Positions 28,012 through 36,931 are shown, counted from the first letter of the stretch. The stretch: DNA of 64,000 bases from Acinetobacter seifertii (GCF_000368065.1 NZ_KB851200.1:124001-188000); one strand, 5' to 3'. Made by a program: numbers and translations. Notes: a model not told the origin generated them from the letters alone.

Positions 28012-29297
28012 AAAATACGAACAGCAAAAGGAACCGCACTACATAGAACAATTAAACTTATAAAAATATAGTTTAAATAGCTCACTTTTTGCTTTTTATA
28101 TAACCATACTAAAACTAATGGAAGCACAATTAACAGTGTGCCAATCGTGTAAATGAATACCGCTTCATGTTGGAAAAAAGGCTGATTCGCACGCAGAAAA
28201 TGTGGGGTAGCCACAATGCCTATTCCAAGAATCATAATAAATACAGGAGTACCCCATACCTGTAATTTGGTTTTATAACTGCTTTCAAGAACCTTATTCA
28301 TCACAAGTGCCAAGAAAATAGTAAGGGGCGGGACAGCAGGTAAAATATAGCCCGCTAGTTTAGAAGGTGGAATGGAGAAGAAAACCGTGACAGAAATAAA
28401 CCACCATACAAGCAAAGCAAATACACCAGATTGCTTATGATCTTTAAAGACGGTCTTAATAGAGTCAAATCTACTCGCAAAAAACCAAGGTAAAGAACCA
28501 ACAAATAAAATAAGCAGATAGAAACACCATGGTTGCTTATTATTAAATTCTTTTGAACTAAATCGACTAAATTGTTGATCAATAAAGAAATAATGTAAAA
28601 AATGAGGATATTTACTTTGTACCGCGTATAACCATGGACTAACGATAAGTAAGAATAGCAATATCCCTAATGGATTAAGAAGCGAAGGTATTTTCTTCCA
28701 CTGTTTGGTGTAGAGTAACCAAGGTAATAAAATCATGCCTGGAATGAGAACACCAATAAGTCCTTTACTGAGAAAGGCTGCTGCGCCTGCAACATAACCT
28801 AAAAATAAGATAGATTTACGTGCAGAAATAGTGAAATCAGCAAAGCATAAAACGCTTAATGTAATCCCAGATGCTACTAATAAGTCATGGTTAATGTATT
28901 GACTACTACCAAAAAAAAGTAGGTTAGTCGCTAAAATAATAACCGTGAGTTGCGCTACACGCTCTGAAATATGTTTTTTTACAAACCAGAATAGACCAAC
29001 TAAGGTGAGTGTAGCGGCCAAAACAGGTACTAAGCGTAATACCCATACATGCACCCCAAAAATTTCCATAAAAATAGAACTTAACCAATGGAGCAATGGA
29101 GGTTTATGCATAAATGGTAAACTATCGATTCTTGGAGTTAACCAATCTCCAGTTTCGACCATTGCTCGGCTAATATCTCCGTAGCGGCCTTCATCGGGTA
29201 CTGACAAAGGTCTTATCCAAGAAAGAACAAGTAACCAGCATGGTAAAAAAAATAATAAAAATTTCGAATTACGAAGCCATTGCTGCATACACAATCC

Positions 29298-29678
29298 TTA
29301 ATGTTGAAATGCAAAAAAACGGTTAAGCAAAAAAGTCACGACAGAAGTCAGAACAATTGCAATACACACTAAGGTTGAAACAGGAATGTCAAAATAAAGA
29401 TTTGAAATTAAAAGAAAACTTTCATTAAATAAAAAACCTAAGCCTGCAACTAATGTGAATTTTGGTAAAGTCTGACGATGAGCAAGATGCTGTGCTTTAA
29501 AAGTAAAAATGCGATGCCCGAAATAGCTCACCCAATAGGCAACTAAAAATGCAAGTAAATTGGCATATTGCAGCTCGACATGCTGCTTAAACAGAAGCAT
29601 GGCTACACTATAGTGAGTGAGCGCTGCTGCGGCACCAGTAGTGGCAAACCGCGTGAGCTGAAAAATATGAGCAAACAT
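29298..29678 (-). CDS. GtrA-family membrane protein
   Basis: A 126-residue protein with four hydrophobic segments, the GtrA/DPMS family linked to movement or presentation of polyprenyl-phosphate sugars across the inner membrane. RFATTGAAAALTHYSVAMLL, LLAFLVAYWVSYFGHRIFTF and the C-terminal VVTFLLNRFFAFQH are typical. ATG 29678 begins 1 nt after the upstream glycosyltransferase stop (TAAcATG), indicating translational coupling; a longer frame from 29756 overlaps that gene. In this operon it may flip the sugar carrier used by the ArnT-like enzyme (inferred). Confidence 0.88.
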   Translation of the reverse strand: MFAHIFQLTRFATTGAAAALTHYSVAMLLFKQHVELQYANLLAFLVAYWVSYFGHRIFTFKAQHLAHRQTLPKFTLVAGLGFLFNESFLLISNLYFDIPVSTLVCIAIVLTSVVTFLLNRFFAFQH

Positions 29679-29679
29679 G

Positions 29680-30660
29680 TTAGAAACTTGAGAATGTATT
29701 TTTAGGCTTTGTGATGGATTTTTCTTTTTTAATATGAGAATGTTCAGATGCAACAATATACTTTGGTCTATTTTTTACTTCCGCATAAATTCGACCTACA
29801 TATTCACCGACAATGCCCAAGAATAGCAATTGTATACCACCCAGTAATGTCATGCCTGCTACAAGTGTTGCCCAACCTGGAACAGAAACACCCTCAATCA
29901 AGGTTTTAAGGATAATCCATGTTCCGTAACCCATAGCACCTAAAGCTAAGATTGCACCTAAATAAATACAAATGCGTAAAGGTAAATCTGAAAAACCAGT
30001 TAGACCTGACATGGCTAAATTAAAGAGAGCTTTTACATTAAAACTGGAACGACCATGCTGACGTTCTTGCTCAGAAAAATTAACGCCTATACTTTTGAAT
30101 CCAACCCAAGCATAGAGACCCTTCATATAGCGGTTTTTTTCTGGCAATTGTTTAATTGCTTCAACAACTTTTGCATCTAATAGACGAAAGTCGCCAGCAC
30201 TTTCTGGAATATCGATCGGTGAGCTTAAGTTTAATATACGATAGTAACCTTGGGTTAAAACACGTTTGAGCGAAGACTCAGTAGTACGATTGCGAATGCC
30301 ATATACCATGTCATAACCATTTTTCCAAAGGTTAATCATGGTTGGAATTGCTTCAAATGGATGTTGAAAATCAGCATCAATGAGTAGCGTCACTTCACCT
30401 GTTACGTGATCTAAGCCAGCACTTAAAGCTGCCTCTTTACCAAAGTTGCGTGAAAGTTCAAGCACAACCAATGGGTAATCATCAATCATTGTTTGTAGAA
30501 TAGGAATGGTGTCGTCTTTACTCCCATCATCTACAACAATAATTTCAAAGCTAAGATTTTGCTGTTTTAGACTATTTGCTAAAGCAGGAATAAAAGTTTT
30601 TAAATTTTCTGCTTCGTTATAGGCTGGAACAACGCAGGATAAAAATGGTTTTGTGTTCAT
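29680..30660 (-). CDS. ArnC/FlmF-like polyprenyl-phosphate glycosyltransferase (GT2)
   Basis: A 326-residue family-2 glycosyltransferase with a cytoplasmic GT-A domain (SCVVPAYNEAENL, VVDDGSKDDT, LIDADFQHP as the DxD-like site, SAGDFRLLDAKVV) and two C-terminal membrane helices (residues about 235-295). It is predicted to load a sugar, probably an N-acetylated aminosugar, onto undecaprenyl phosphate. Its ATG overlaps the deacetylase stop (ATGA). The architecture is that of ArnC and of Francisella FlmF2, consistent with lipid A decoration in this operon; donor sugar is not shown by sequence. Confidence 0.9.
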   Translation of the reverse strand: MNTKPFLSCVVPAYNEAENLKTFIPALANSLKQQNLSFEIIVVDDGSKDDTIPILQTMIDDYPLVVLELSRNFGKEAALSAGLDHVTGEVTLLIDADFQHPFEAIPTMINLWKNGYDMVYGIRNRTTESSLKRVLTQGYYRILNLSSPIDIPESAGDFRLLDAKVVEAIKQLPEKNRYMKGLYAWVGFKSIGVNFSEQERQHGRSSFNVKALFNLAMSGLTGFSDLPLRICIYLGAILALGAMGYGTWIILKTLIEGVSVPGWATLVAGMTLLGGIQLLFLGIVGEYVGRIYAEVKNRPKYIVASEHSHIKKEKSITKPKNTFSSF

Positions 30661-31451
30661 TGCATTGCCCCTAGTCTAGTGAGCTGGATACCATATTGCT
30701 GACAATCAAGTTGAAATTGATCCGAACTGAAATATTCATATTCTTGTATTCGGGCATGTTGAATCGGATCTTGATCATTTGATTCTGCAAGCGCTGGATG
30801 GCACATAATCAGTAAGTGGTCTTTTGCATGCGCAAGCCAATACTGGTTCAGTTCGCCATAGTCAGTTTGCTTAAAATCATAGATGCCAGCAAATTGGTCA
30901 TTTTGATTAAAATGATATGTTTGACATGCTTTTGCTAAAGAATTAGAGCCGAGTGCAGAGAGCACGCGAGTTTTAAAACGATAGTGAGGTAAATCTATCG
31001 GGTGCTGTAAATTTCGAATCCAACCCGTAAATTTTTTCTCTTTTAACAATTGCAGCAAAATATCGCGTATGAATGGAAATTGATGAATATGCTGATGTCC
31101 ATCAATAAAATCTGGGTGCTTTCCCATGGCTGAAACAAATAAGTCCCATTGTTCTTCAATACATTGGGTAATTAATTCACGATTCAGACTTGAAGACCAT
31201 GCACGTAAAATAAGCATGGGTAAGGAAAAAACAGTATTACCTGAAGCGAAAGCATGGGTAAGATTTAAATGTAAACCGATATCAACTTGGTCACTAAAAG
31301 GTTTTAATTTGGCAGCAGCAGTTTCCCATAGTTCAGATTGGGTCATACATGAGGTTGCTTGAAGTGTACCTTGTTCAATTAATTGAATAATTGCGTCAGA
31401 TATTTCCGCATTCATTGCAAAGTCATATGCGCAATAACACACCTTTGCCAT
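30657..31451 (-). CDS. naxD: YdjC/NaxD-like carbohydrate deacetylase
   Basis: A 264-residue YdjC/ChbG-fold metal-dependent deacetylase. Metal and catalytic positions are visible as AYDFAMN (near residue 10), GLHLNLTHA and DGHQHIHQFP, with MCHPAL late in the protein. NaxD of Francisella and A. baumannii deacetylates a polyprenyl-linked N-acetylaminosugar so that galactosamine can be added to lipid A; the identical gene company here (ArnC-like and ArnT-like partners) makes that role likely. ATG 31451 has GGAA 7 nt upstream; TTG 31457 is less likely. First gene of the operon, behind a PmrA-box-like array. Symbol is by context and recollection. Confidence 0.75.
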   Translation of the reverse strand: MAKVCYCAYDFAMNAEISDAIIQLIEQGTLQATSCMTQSELWETAAAKLKPFSDQVDIGLHLNLTHAFASGNTVFSLPMLILRAWSSSLNRELITQCIEEQWDLFVSAMGKHPDFIDGHQHIHQFPFIRDILLQLLKEKKFTGWIRNLQHPIDLPHYRFKTRVLSALGSNSLAKACQTYHFNQNDQFAGIYDFKQTDYGELNQYWLAHAKDHLLIMCHPALAESNDQDPIQHARIQEYEYFSSDQFQLDCQQYGIQLTRLGAMQ

Positions 31452-31520
31452 ATTCAAGTTCCATAATGGGTCAGAGTAGCAGAGATACCCTGAAAAGCTG
31501 CTGAAAAACTAAACAGCTTT

Positions 31521-31564
31521 ACTATGAACAAATATCCTTAATTTCAACTTAAAGTTTTCTTAAG
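31521..31564 (-). promoter_or_regulatory. PmrA-box-like array and promoter of the lipid A modification operon
   Basis: On the minus strand CTTAAG (31564-31559), TTTAAG (31553-31548) and ATTAAG (31542-31537) are each separated by exactly 5 bp, an 11-bp period. All match the HTTAAD half-site; HTTAAD-N5-HTTAAD is the motif I recall as proposed for Acinetobacter PmrA. A -10-like CATAGT (31526-31521) follows 10 bp later, leaving a 5' leader of about 60 nt to the naxD-like ATG. Confidence 0.6.
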
Positions 31565-31711
31565 GTTTTATGACAATTGATACAAACTAATGCTTTGAAT
31601 TTATTTATTTTTTTTATAAATTTTTGGTCAATTATTTAAGAAATAAGATTTAACTATAAGATTTTATAGTAAATAAAAATATAATTTATATACATTCATG
31701 AACCTTTAAAT

Positions 31712-32803
31712 TTACTTAGAATTTTTTAAACGTGAATGGGCAATAATTAAAAAAATGATTCCAATTGTTGCAAGAAAAATTAATTTAGGTATCACAACAT
31801 TTAAAGGAACACCCATTTGATTAAGCTGTACAAACATTTGTACACCGTGTGTAGAAGGTAAGCACCAAGCAAACCATTGTAACCATTCAGGCATGGCATG
31901 GTGGGGCCATGCGGTACCAGTTAATAAGAAAAGCGGAACTGAACTAAATACAATAATATGTCCAGCACGTTCAGGCATGTCTAAAAGTGAGCCAATCAAC
32001 ATGCCTAATCCAATCACACAACTAATAAAAATCGGAACCGCGACGAGTAAACCAATAAAATTTCCACCGTGTGGATAGTCGTTGAACCACAAGGTAAAAC
32101 CAAAAAGATAAAAACTACCTAAGCAACCAATAGTAAATAGGCTGGCAAAAATTCCAGCAAACCGAATAGCTGTAATTTTTTTATGCTGTTCGCGGTAGCT
32201 TGCAATCAGCATGGCTAAGCCTAATACAATCGTTTGATGAATAATGAGTGTGGCAACTGCTGGAAAAATATAGCTTCCATAACCTGAAAGGGGATTAAAT
32301 AAAGGAACCTGATGAATAGAAAGGGCTGGTTGGAAATGAGTACGCTCTCCAAATTTTTCAACATATTCTTTTAATGTGGCCTCAATAGAAGTAGCAAGAC
32401 CTAACCCAATTTCTTTAGTTTTTAAAAAGTTGGTTGTACTTAAGTATAAGCCAATTCCACCAGTTTCTCCGCGGCGTAGGCTCTGTGTTAAGTTGTTGGG
32501 TAAAAGCAAAATACCATCTGCTTTTTGTTCACGTACCATTTGTTCGGCTTCGAGAAAATTAGCAGTGACTTCAACAATTTTTACGTTCGGGCTATTGCTT
32601 GTTTGTCCAATAATTTGAGAGCTTAAAAGACTTTGTTCTTCGTCAACAATGACGATTGGAATTGATTCAGCACGTTCAGCTTTATAGGCAGTTGGATAAA
32701 AAAAGCTATAAAGAATGACTGATAAAATCAGTGTCGTGAAAACCGAACTGTTACTAACAATATCTTTAAATGTTTGGGCATAAGCTTTTAAGAATTCTTT
32801 CAT
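31712..32803 (-). CDS. ABC-2-type permease (second of pair)
   Basis: A 363-residue inner-membrane protein of the ABC-2 type (YhhJ/YbhR-like) with one N-terminal helix (VFTTLILSVILYSFFYPTAY), a large periplasmic domain (to about residue 170) and five to six C-terminal helices. The end LPSTHGVQMFVQLNQMGVP resembles the ABC-2 exporter motif. It overlaps its sister gene by 4 bp (ATGA). The usual ATPase gene is missing from this operon; see findings. Cargo unknown. Confidence 0.85.
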   Translation of the reverse strand: MKEFLKAYAQTFKDIVSNSSVFTTLILSVILYSFFYPTAYKAERAESIPIVIVDEEQSLLSSQIIGQTSNSPNVKIVEVTANFLEAEQMVREQKADGILLLPNNLTQSLRRGETGGIGLYLSTTNFLKTKEIGLGLATSIEATLKEYVEKFGERTHFQPALSIHQVPLFNPLSGYGSYIFPAVATLIIHQTIVLGLAMLIASYREQHKKITAIRFAGIFASLFTIGCLGSFYLFGFTLWFNDYPHGGNFIGLLVAVPIFISCVIGLGMLIGSLLDMPERAGHIIVFSSVPLFLLTGTAWPHHAMPEWLQWFAWCLPSTHGVQMFVQLNQMGVPLNVVIPKLIFLATIGIIFLIIAHSRLKNSK

Positions 32804-33930
32804 TGCGCAGCTCCCCGAACTAGTTTTTTAAGTAGCAAGGAACTCAAAATGAAATAAATAAGACAGTAGCCAATCAGTATTAAAAAGGACGTCATTGAAT
32901 TAAAAAGTGGACTTCCAATGACCCACTGTTCGGTCTGGAGCTTTGCATAAGGTGTATAAGGAATAATTAAAGACCAAAATTTAGTGAAAATTGGTGCATT
33001 ATTTAAAGGCAGGGTCACACCAGCAAAACTTAAAGAAGAACCACCGTATACCGCAATAAAACCAAAAGTTTTACTTAAATTTTTGGTGGCAAGAATGACA
33101 GTACTACTAATGAGTGCATAAGAAAAATAAAGCAAAAACTGAGCAACTAATAAAAAGCTGAGAGAGCCAGCGACAAACCAACCGCGAATCTCAACCAACC
33201 AAAACATCCATAACCAAGTCCAGAGACAAAAAATAAAGCTATAAAGTAAATTTTTAGCCAGTAAGCCGCGGATAAAATTTTCACGGTTAACCCACTGGGT
33301 TAAGGTGCCGCGTTTAAGTTCTTGTCCAATAGCAAAAGCCACGCAACAACAGAGTAATAGGTGCAAAACAGCAGGAACCATGAAAGGTTCTAAATAAAAT
33401 TCATAGCTCATATTTGGGTTATAGAGTGTTGAAATTTTGACGTGCGCTGTAGGAACATCTAAATAGGGGATATTATTTGCTAGATAACTCTGGCCTGCGT
33501 AGTCTGCTAAAGCATTGAGTGTACTGACTAACATGGCAGAGGAAATCGTATTTCCTACGCTAAAAAAAGATTGGTTAAATGCAATGCTAATTTGAGCGTC
33601 TTGAGCTTTTACAAAACGTTTTTCAGCGCCGTCAGGAATAAAAATATAGCCCCAAATTTTGGTTTCATTGAGTAGTTTTTCAGCTTCGGTCGAGCTTGCC
33701 ATAATTGTTTTAACATCTACCGTATGGTTTAACGAAAGATACTTTTCAATATTGCGACTCAGCTCACTTTGATCCTGATCAATAATTGCGATAGGTAAAT
33801 GTTCAGCCTTACCTGCATAAAACATGCTGCTAAACAGAAAAATGATAAAAGCAGGGATGAGTGTCACCATACACAAATCCCATTTATTGCTTCTTAGATA
33901 TTTTAGTTCACGTAATATACTGGCAAACAT
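32800..33930 (-). CDS. ABC-2-type permease (first of pair)
   Basis: A 376-residue paralogue of the next gene: helix near residues 20-40 (LCMVTLIPAFIIFLFSSMFYAG), a periplasmic domain starting LPIAIIDQDQSELSRNIEKYL, and C-terminal membrane helices. Three bp separate it from the HlyD-type gene. With its partner it probably forms a heterodimeric membrane channel of a tripartite exporter with HlyD and TolC proteins. No Walker motifs are present. Confidence 0.85.
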   Translation of the reverse strand: MFASILRELKYLRSNKWDLCMVTLIPAFIIFLFSSMFYAGKAEHLPIAIIDQDQSELSRNIEKYLSLNHTVDVKTIMASSTEAEKLLNETKIWGYIFIPDGAEKRFVKAQDAQISIAFNQSFFSVGNTISSAMLVSTLNALADYAGQSYLANNIPYLDVPTAHVKISTLYNPNMSYEFYLEPFMVPAVLHLLLCCCVAFAIGQELKRGTLTQWVNRENFIRGLLAKNLLYSFIFCLWTWLWMFWLVEIRGWFVAGSLSFLLVAQFLLYFSYALISSTVILATKNLSKTFGFIAVYGGSSLSFAGVTLPLNNAPIFTKFWSLIIPYTPYAKLQTEQWVIGSPLFNSMTSFLILIGYCLIYFILSSLLLKKLVRGAAQ

Positions 33931-33933
33931 GTT

Positions 33934-35055
33934 TTATTTTTCTTCTTTAATTTTAAATAGAACACTCATGCCAACCTTTAAGTCTTTGACAGGACGCTCA
34001 GGCACTAGATGCAATTTAAAGCTACGAATATCATAACCACCAGTCTGACGTGTGGTTTTAATCGTGGCAAATTCACCTTCAGCATCAATATTTTTTACTT
34101 TAAACATTACGGTTTGATTTAGCGCAGGAATGAATCCTTCTAGCGTTTTGTTTTTATAAACAGAAGCGTACTGATTTTCACCGACATTTAAACTCACCCA
34201 CAAATCATCATCTTCTAAAATGCTGACAACCGGTACACCTATTGCAACCAGTTCAGAAGGTTTGCCATAAGTTTTTGAAACTGTACCTGAAATAGGAGCG
34301 AGTAAGCGGGTTTCTGCTTCAAGTGCTTGGGCTTCACTGACAGCTGCTTTGGCAATATCCACTTGAGCATCTGCTGTAGATTTCTGTTGACTGGTGCTTC
34401 CGCGCTTTGCTCGCGCATATTGTTGATAAGCTGCCTCACTTAACTCTTGAGCAGAGGTTTGGGCTGCAAACATCTCATCTCGTCTTTGACGGGAAATGAC
34501 ACCTTGTCTATATAAATTTTCTCCACGCTGATAAGTGGTTTTTGCAAGATTTGCTTGAGCTTTCATACTCTGCCAGTTGGCATACAGAGTATCAATATTT
34601 TCTTGTTGCGAACCTCGATCCACAGTCGACTGAAGTGCTAAAGCTGATTGTAAGGTTGCTAGGGCTTGTTGCTTTTTGGCTTCTATTTCTGGACTCACTA
34701 AACGAACTAGAGGTTGTCCTTTAGAAACTTTTTGGCCTTCTTGTACATAAATTTCTTCAATACGACTTGGAACTTTAGTGCTCACGTGAATCGTTTCAGC
34801 CTCAACTCTGCCTTGTAATTCAATAGGCTTTGGTTGATAACTTTTCCACAAACCGAAAATGATCAAACCTAACAAAGCAATAATGACCACACCAATTATT
34901 AGTTTAATTTTTGAATTTTTAGGTGGTTGAGGATTACTTTTATTCGATTTTACTTCTTGAGTATTGTCAGTTTGAATATTTTGTTGATCTTGACCTGTAT
35001 GCTCTGTATCCGTAACAGGTGAATCTTGCTGAGAAGAAGATGATTCTTGATTCAT
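33934..35055 (-). CDS. HlyD/EmrA-type periplasmic adaptor
   Basis: A 373-residue membrane-fusion protein. A hydrophilic Gln/Ser/Asp/Asn-rich cytoplasmic N-terminus (residues 1-48) precedes one transmembrane helix (KLIIGVVIIALLGLIIFGLW), then a biotinyl-lipoyl-like half (VQEGQKVSKGQPLVRLVSPE), a long coiled-coil hairpin and the second half motif (LLAPISGTVSKTYGKPSELVAIGVPVVSIL). It connects the inner-membrane permeases to the TolC-type channel encoded 12 bp upstream. Confidence 0.9.
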   Translation of the reverse strand: MNQESSSSQQDSPVTDTEHTGQDQQNIQTDNTQEVKSNKSNPQPPKNSKIKLIIGVVIIALLGLIIFGLWKSYQPKPIELQGRVEAETIHVSTKVPSRIEEIYVQEGQKVSKGQPLVRLVSPEIEAKKQQALATLQSALALQSTVDRGSQQENIDTLYANWQSMKAQANLAKTTYQRGENLYRQGVISRQRRDEMFAAQTSAQELSEAAYQQYARAKRGSTSQQKSTADAQVDIAKAAVSEAQALEAETRLLAPISGTVSKTYGKPSELVAIGVPVVSILEDDDLWVSLNVGENQYASVYKNKTLEGFIPALNQTVMFKVKNIDAEGEFATIKTTRQTGGYDIRSFKLHLVPERPVKDLKVGMSVLFKIKEEK

Positions 35056-35067
35056 GTTATGCCCCTA

Positions 35068-36567
35068 TTAGCGGATATAGTCAGTATGTGGTTGAGTCAC
35101 ATAAGCTTTAAACTGGTCCATAGAACCATGGCTTTGCAATAAGGTTGCAAGTGACATGACATATTTATATGCATTTAAAGCCATTTCTGTTTTTAAAGCA
35201 CTTAACGCATTTTGCGCGTCAATGACTTGTGTGGCTGTTCCCATACCTTCACGGAAAGAAAGCTCCTGAATACGTAAGTTTTCTTGAGCTGCACTAATAT
35301 TTCTTTGCAATAACGTGTGACTTTGCTGTGCTGAATTGAGCTCGTTATATGATTTATTCAACAATCCTTCAATTTCTTGTTTAGTTCGCTCAGTTAATAG
35401 TTCTGAGGCATAACGTTTTAACTCGGCCGCATGAATATTCTTATTTTTATCTACACCTGAAAACAAGTTGTACTTTGCCATCACACCTACAATCCAGTTT
35501 TCCTTTTCATCTAGTGCATATTCGCCAAAAGCAAATAGACTTGGTTTCTTTGCTGCTTGTTGAGCTTGAATATTTGCATTAGCCAATTGAGTATCTAACT
35601 GCATTTTTTGCACAAGACTCGATTTTTGAGCGTAACTACTTAGCAGTGCTTCTAAAGATTGGCTACTAACTGTATTTACAAAAAGAGGAGTACTTAAATC
35701 AGCATTACTTTGCTGATGAAGAAGATTGTTTAAACTGAATTGACTGGCATTTAGGTTTGCTTGTGCGTTTTGTAAAGCTCGCTCTGCATTGTTACGAGCA
35801 ACTTCAAATTGCATGCGTTGACCTTTACTAATAAAACCTTGCTGTTCGAGCTTTAACGCATTGCTATAATGTTTCTGCATTGCATTAAAGTTAAATAAGC
35901 TACTCGCGACCAGTTGCTGTTGTAATTGCACATTGAAATAACTTTGTACGACTTCAAACCGCTGGATATCTTGTTGTTGCTGGCTTGAAAGCTCTGAGCG
36001 CTGAGCCTGAATGTTGGCTATCTTTTTTGCACTGCTGGTTAAGCCCCCTGTATAAAGTGGCATCACAACTGAAATAGACGGGCGTACGACCTGATCTTCT
36101 AAAGTCAAATTAGCGTAGTTAGGAAAGCGATTTATGCCATCATGGATGATTTGGTTTGAACCTTCCTGAATTTGTCCCAAAACATCGGATGGAATGACAT
36201 TGTTCCACTGGGACAACTTGTCATTTAGCCCTTGGCTTAAATCATTCTCAAGCTTTTGTTTGAAACTACCAAGTGGTACGTCTGTTTCACTGTGAAATGC
36301 GTATGCTCTTACGTTTAAATCAACTCTAGGTAACCCTAGGCCTTTGACTGCTTCAGCTTCTAATTGAGAAGCTTGTTGCAATGCTTGGTTGGCTTGGGTG
36401 CTATATGAGCTTTTTAAAGCTTGTTGTTCAGCTTCGGCATAACTTAAGCTTTGTGCATAAATAGGCGTTGCAATAAATATTCCCAATACCAAAGCAAGAT
36501 AATTGGGTTTAAAGAGAAAAGGGCGTATTGACTGTCGATACTGATGTGTTGGCATTTTATATAACAA
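35068..36567 (-). CDS. TolC-family outer-membrane efflux channel
   Basis: A 499-residue outer-membrane factor with two internally repeated OEP domains of long helices rich in Gln/Ala (for example QLQQQLVASSLFNFNAMQKHYSNALKLEQQGFISKGQRMQFEVARNNAERAL). A signal peptide with an extended N-region ends near PIYAQS. The frame starts at TTG 36567 with AAGGGA 10 nt upstream; ATG 36555 has no ribosome-binding site but is possible. First gene of the four-gene export operon. Confidence 0.9.
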   Translation of the reverse strand: MLYKMPTHQYRQSIRPFLFKPNYLALVLGIFIATPIYAQSLSYAEAEQQALKSSYSTQANQALQQASQLEAEAVKGLGLPRVDLNVRAYAFHSETDVPLGSFKQKLENDLSQGLNDKLSQWNNVIPSDVLGQIQEGSNQIIHDGINRFPNYANLTLEDQVVRPSISVVMPLYTGGLTSSAKKIANIQAQRSELSSQQQQDIQRFEVVQSYFNVQLQQQLVASSLFNFNAMQKHYSNALKLEQQGFISKGQRMQFEVARNNAERALQNAQANLNASQFSLNNLLHQQSNADLSTPLFVNTVSSQSLEALLSSYAQKSSLVQKMQLDTQLANANIQAQQAAKKPSLFAFGEYALDEKENWIVGVMAKYNLFSGVDKNKNIHAAELKRYASELLTERTKQEIEGLLNKSYNELNSAQQSHTLLQRNISAAQENLRIQELSFREGMGTATQVIDAQNALSALKTEMALNAYKYVMSLATLLQSHGSMDQFKAYVTQPHTDYIR

Positions 36568-36931
36568 TTTTTGATCATCCCTTATAGTTTAAATTTCTTG
36601 TTATTAAATTCAATTATCATATTGTTTATTATACAATTGTATAAAAGCACAAAATGATTTTGAGTTTATTTTACTTGATGCAAAATCATACAGCATACTT
36701 TATATATTCATCACAGTATGGGAAACTCCATTCACAAGTCAAGTTGAACTTTATTTAATAAAACTTATAAAAAAATAAGTGAAAGCAAAGAAATAAATAA
36801 AATAGTTATTGAAAAAATAAACCTAAATACGCCCTAGCATTGAAATATTTACTAGAGAAGCTGCTGCAACCTTAAGCAATCTGTGGTTAAATGCCTTTTT
36901 TTATTGTGTTTCACTTTACAAGGGAAAAATC
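36568..36931. promoter_or_regulatory. 364-bp divergent region between the export operon and serC
   Basis: AT-rich non-coding DNA. Apart from the palindrome at 36629-36644 and the AAGGG ribosome-binding site before serC, I see no reliable elements. No ORF is supported. Confidence 0.3.
36629..36644. promoter_or_regulatory. 16-bp perfect palindrome upstream of the TolC-HlyD-ABC operon
   Basis: TTATACAATTGTATAA is a perfect palindrome that overlaps a TATAAT on the minus strand (36633-36628), about 60 bp before the TolC-type start. It suits binding of a homodimeric repressor such as a MarR- or TetR-type protein; no regulator gene is adjacent. Confidence 0.5.

Larger units (their letters stand above)
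26846..29288 (-). pseudogene. ArnT-like (GT83) glycosyltransferase gene interrupted by an IS1-family element
   Basis: Two pieces of one gene flank the insertion: 29288-28004 (428 codons plus one base) and 27207-26846. Removing the element and one TAGTATCT copy joins them in frame (codons ...LDT-KNNVGQTDF...) into a 548-residue protein, the size of E. coli ArnT (550 aa). The N-part has the PMT/ArnT start PDEGRYGDISRAM, the HKPPLLHWL motif and about 12 membrane helices; the C-part is the soluble periplasmic tail. The family transfers sugars from undecaprenyl phosphate to lipid A. As it stands, translation would give 428 native residues plus 11 encoded by the element, lacking about 120 C-terminal residues; probably inactive. 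ATG 29288 has AAGGA 6 nt upstream; TTG 29294 is the alternative. Last gene of the deacetylase-glycosyltransferase-GtrA operon. Confidence 0.92.

Noticed and set aside
27969..29294. A complete 441-residue glycosyltransferase gene
   Set aside because: The last 11 codons come from the insertion element; the real gene continues beyond it, so it is treated as an interrupted pseudogene.
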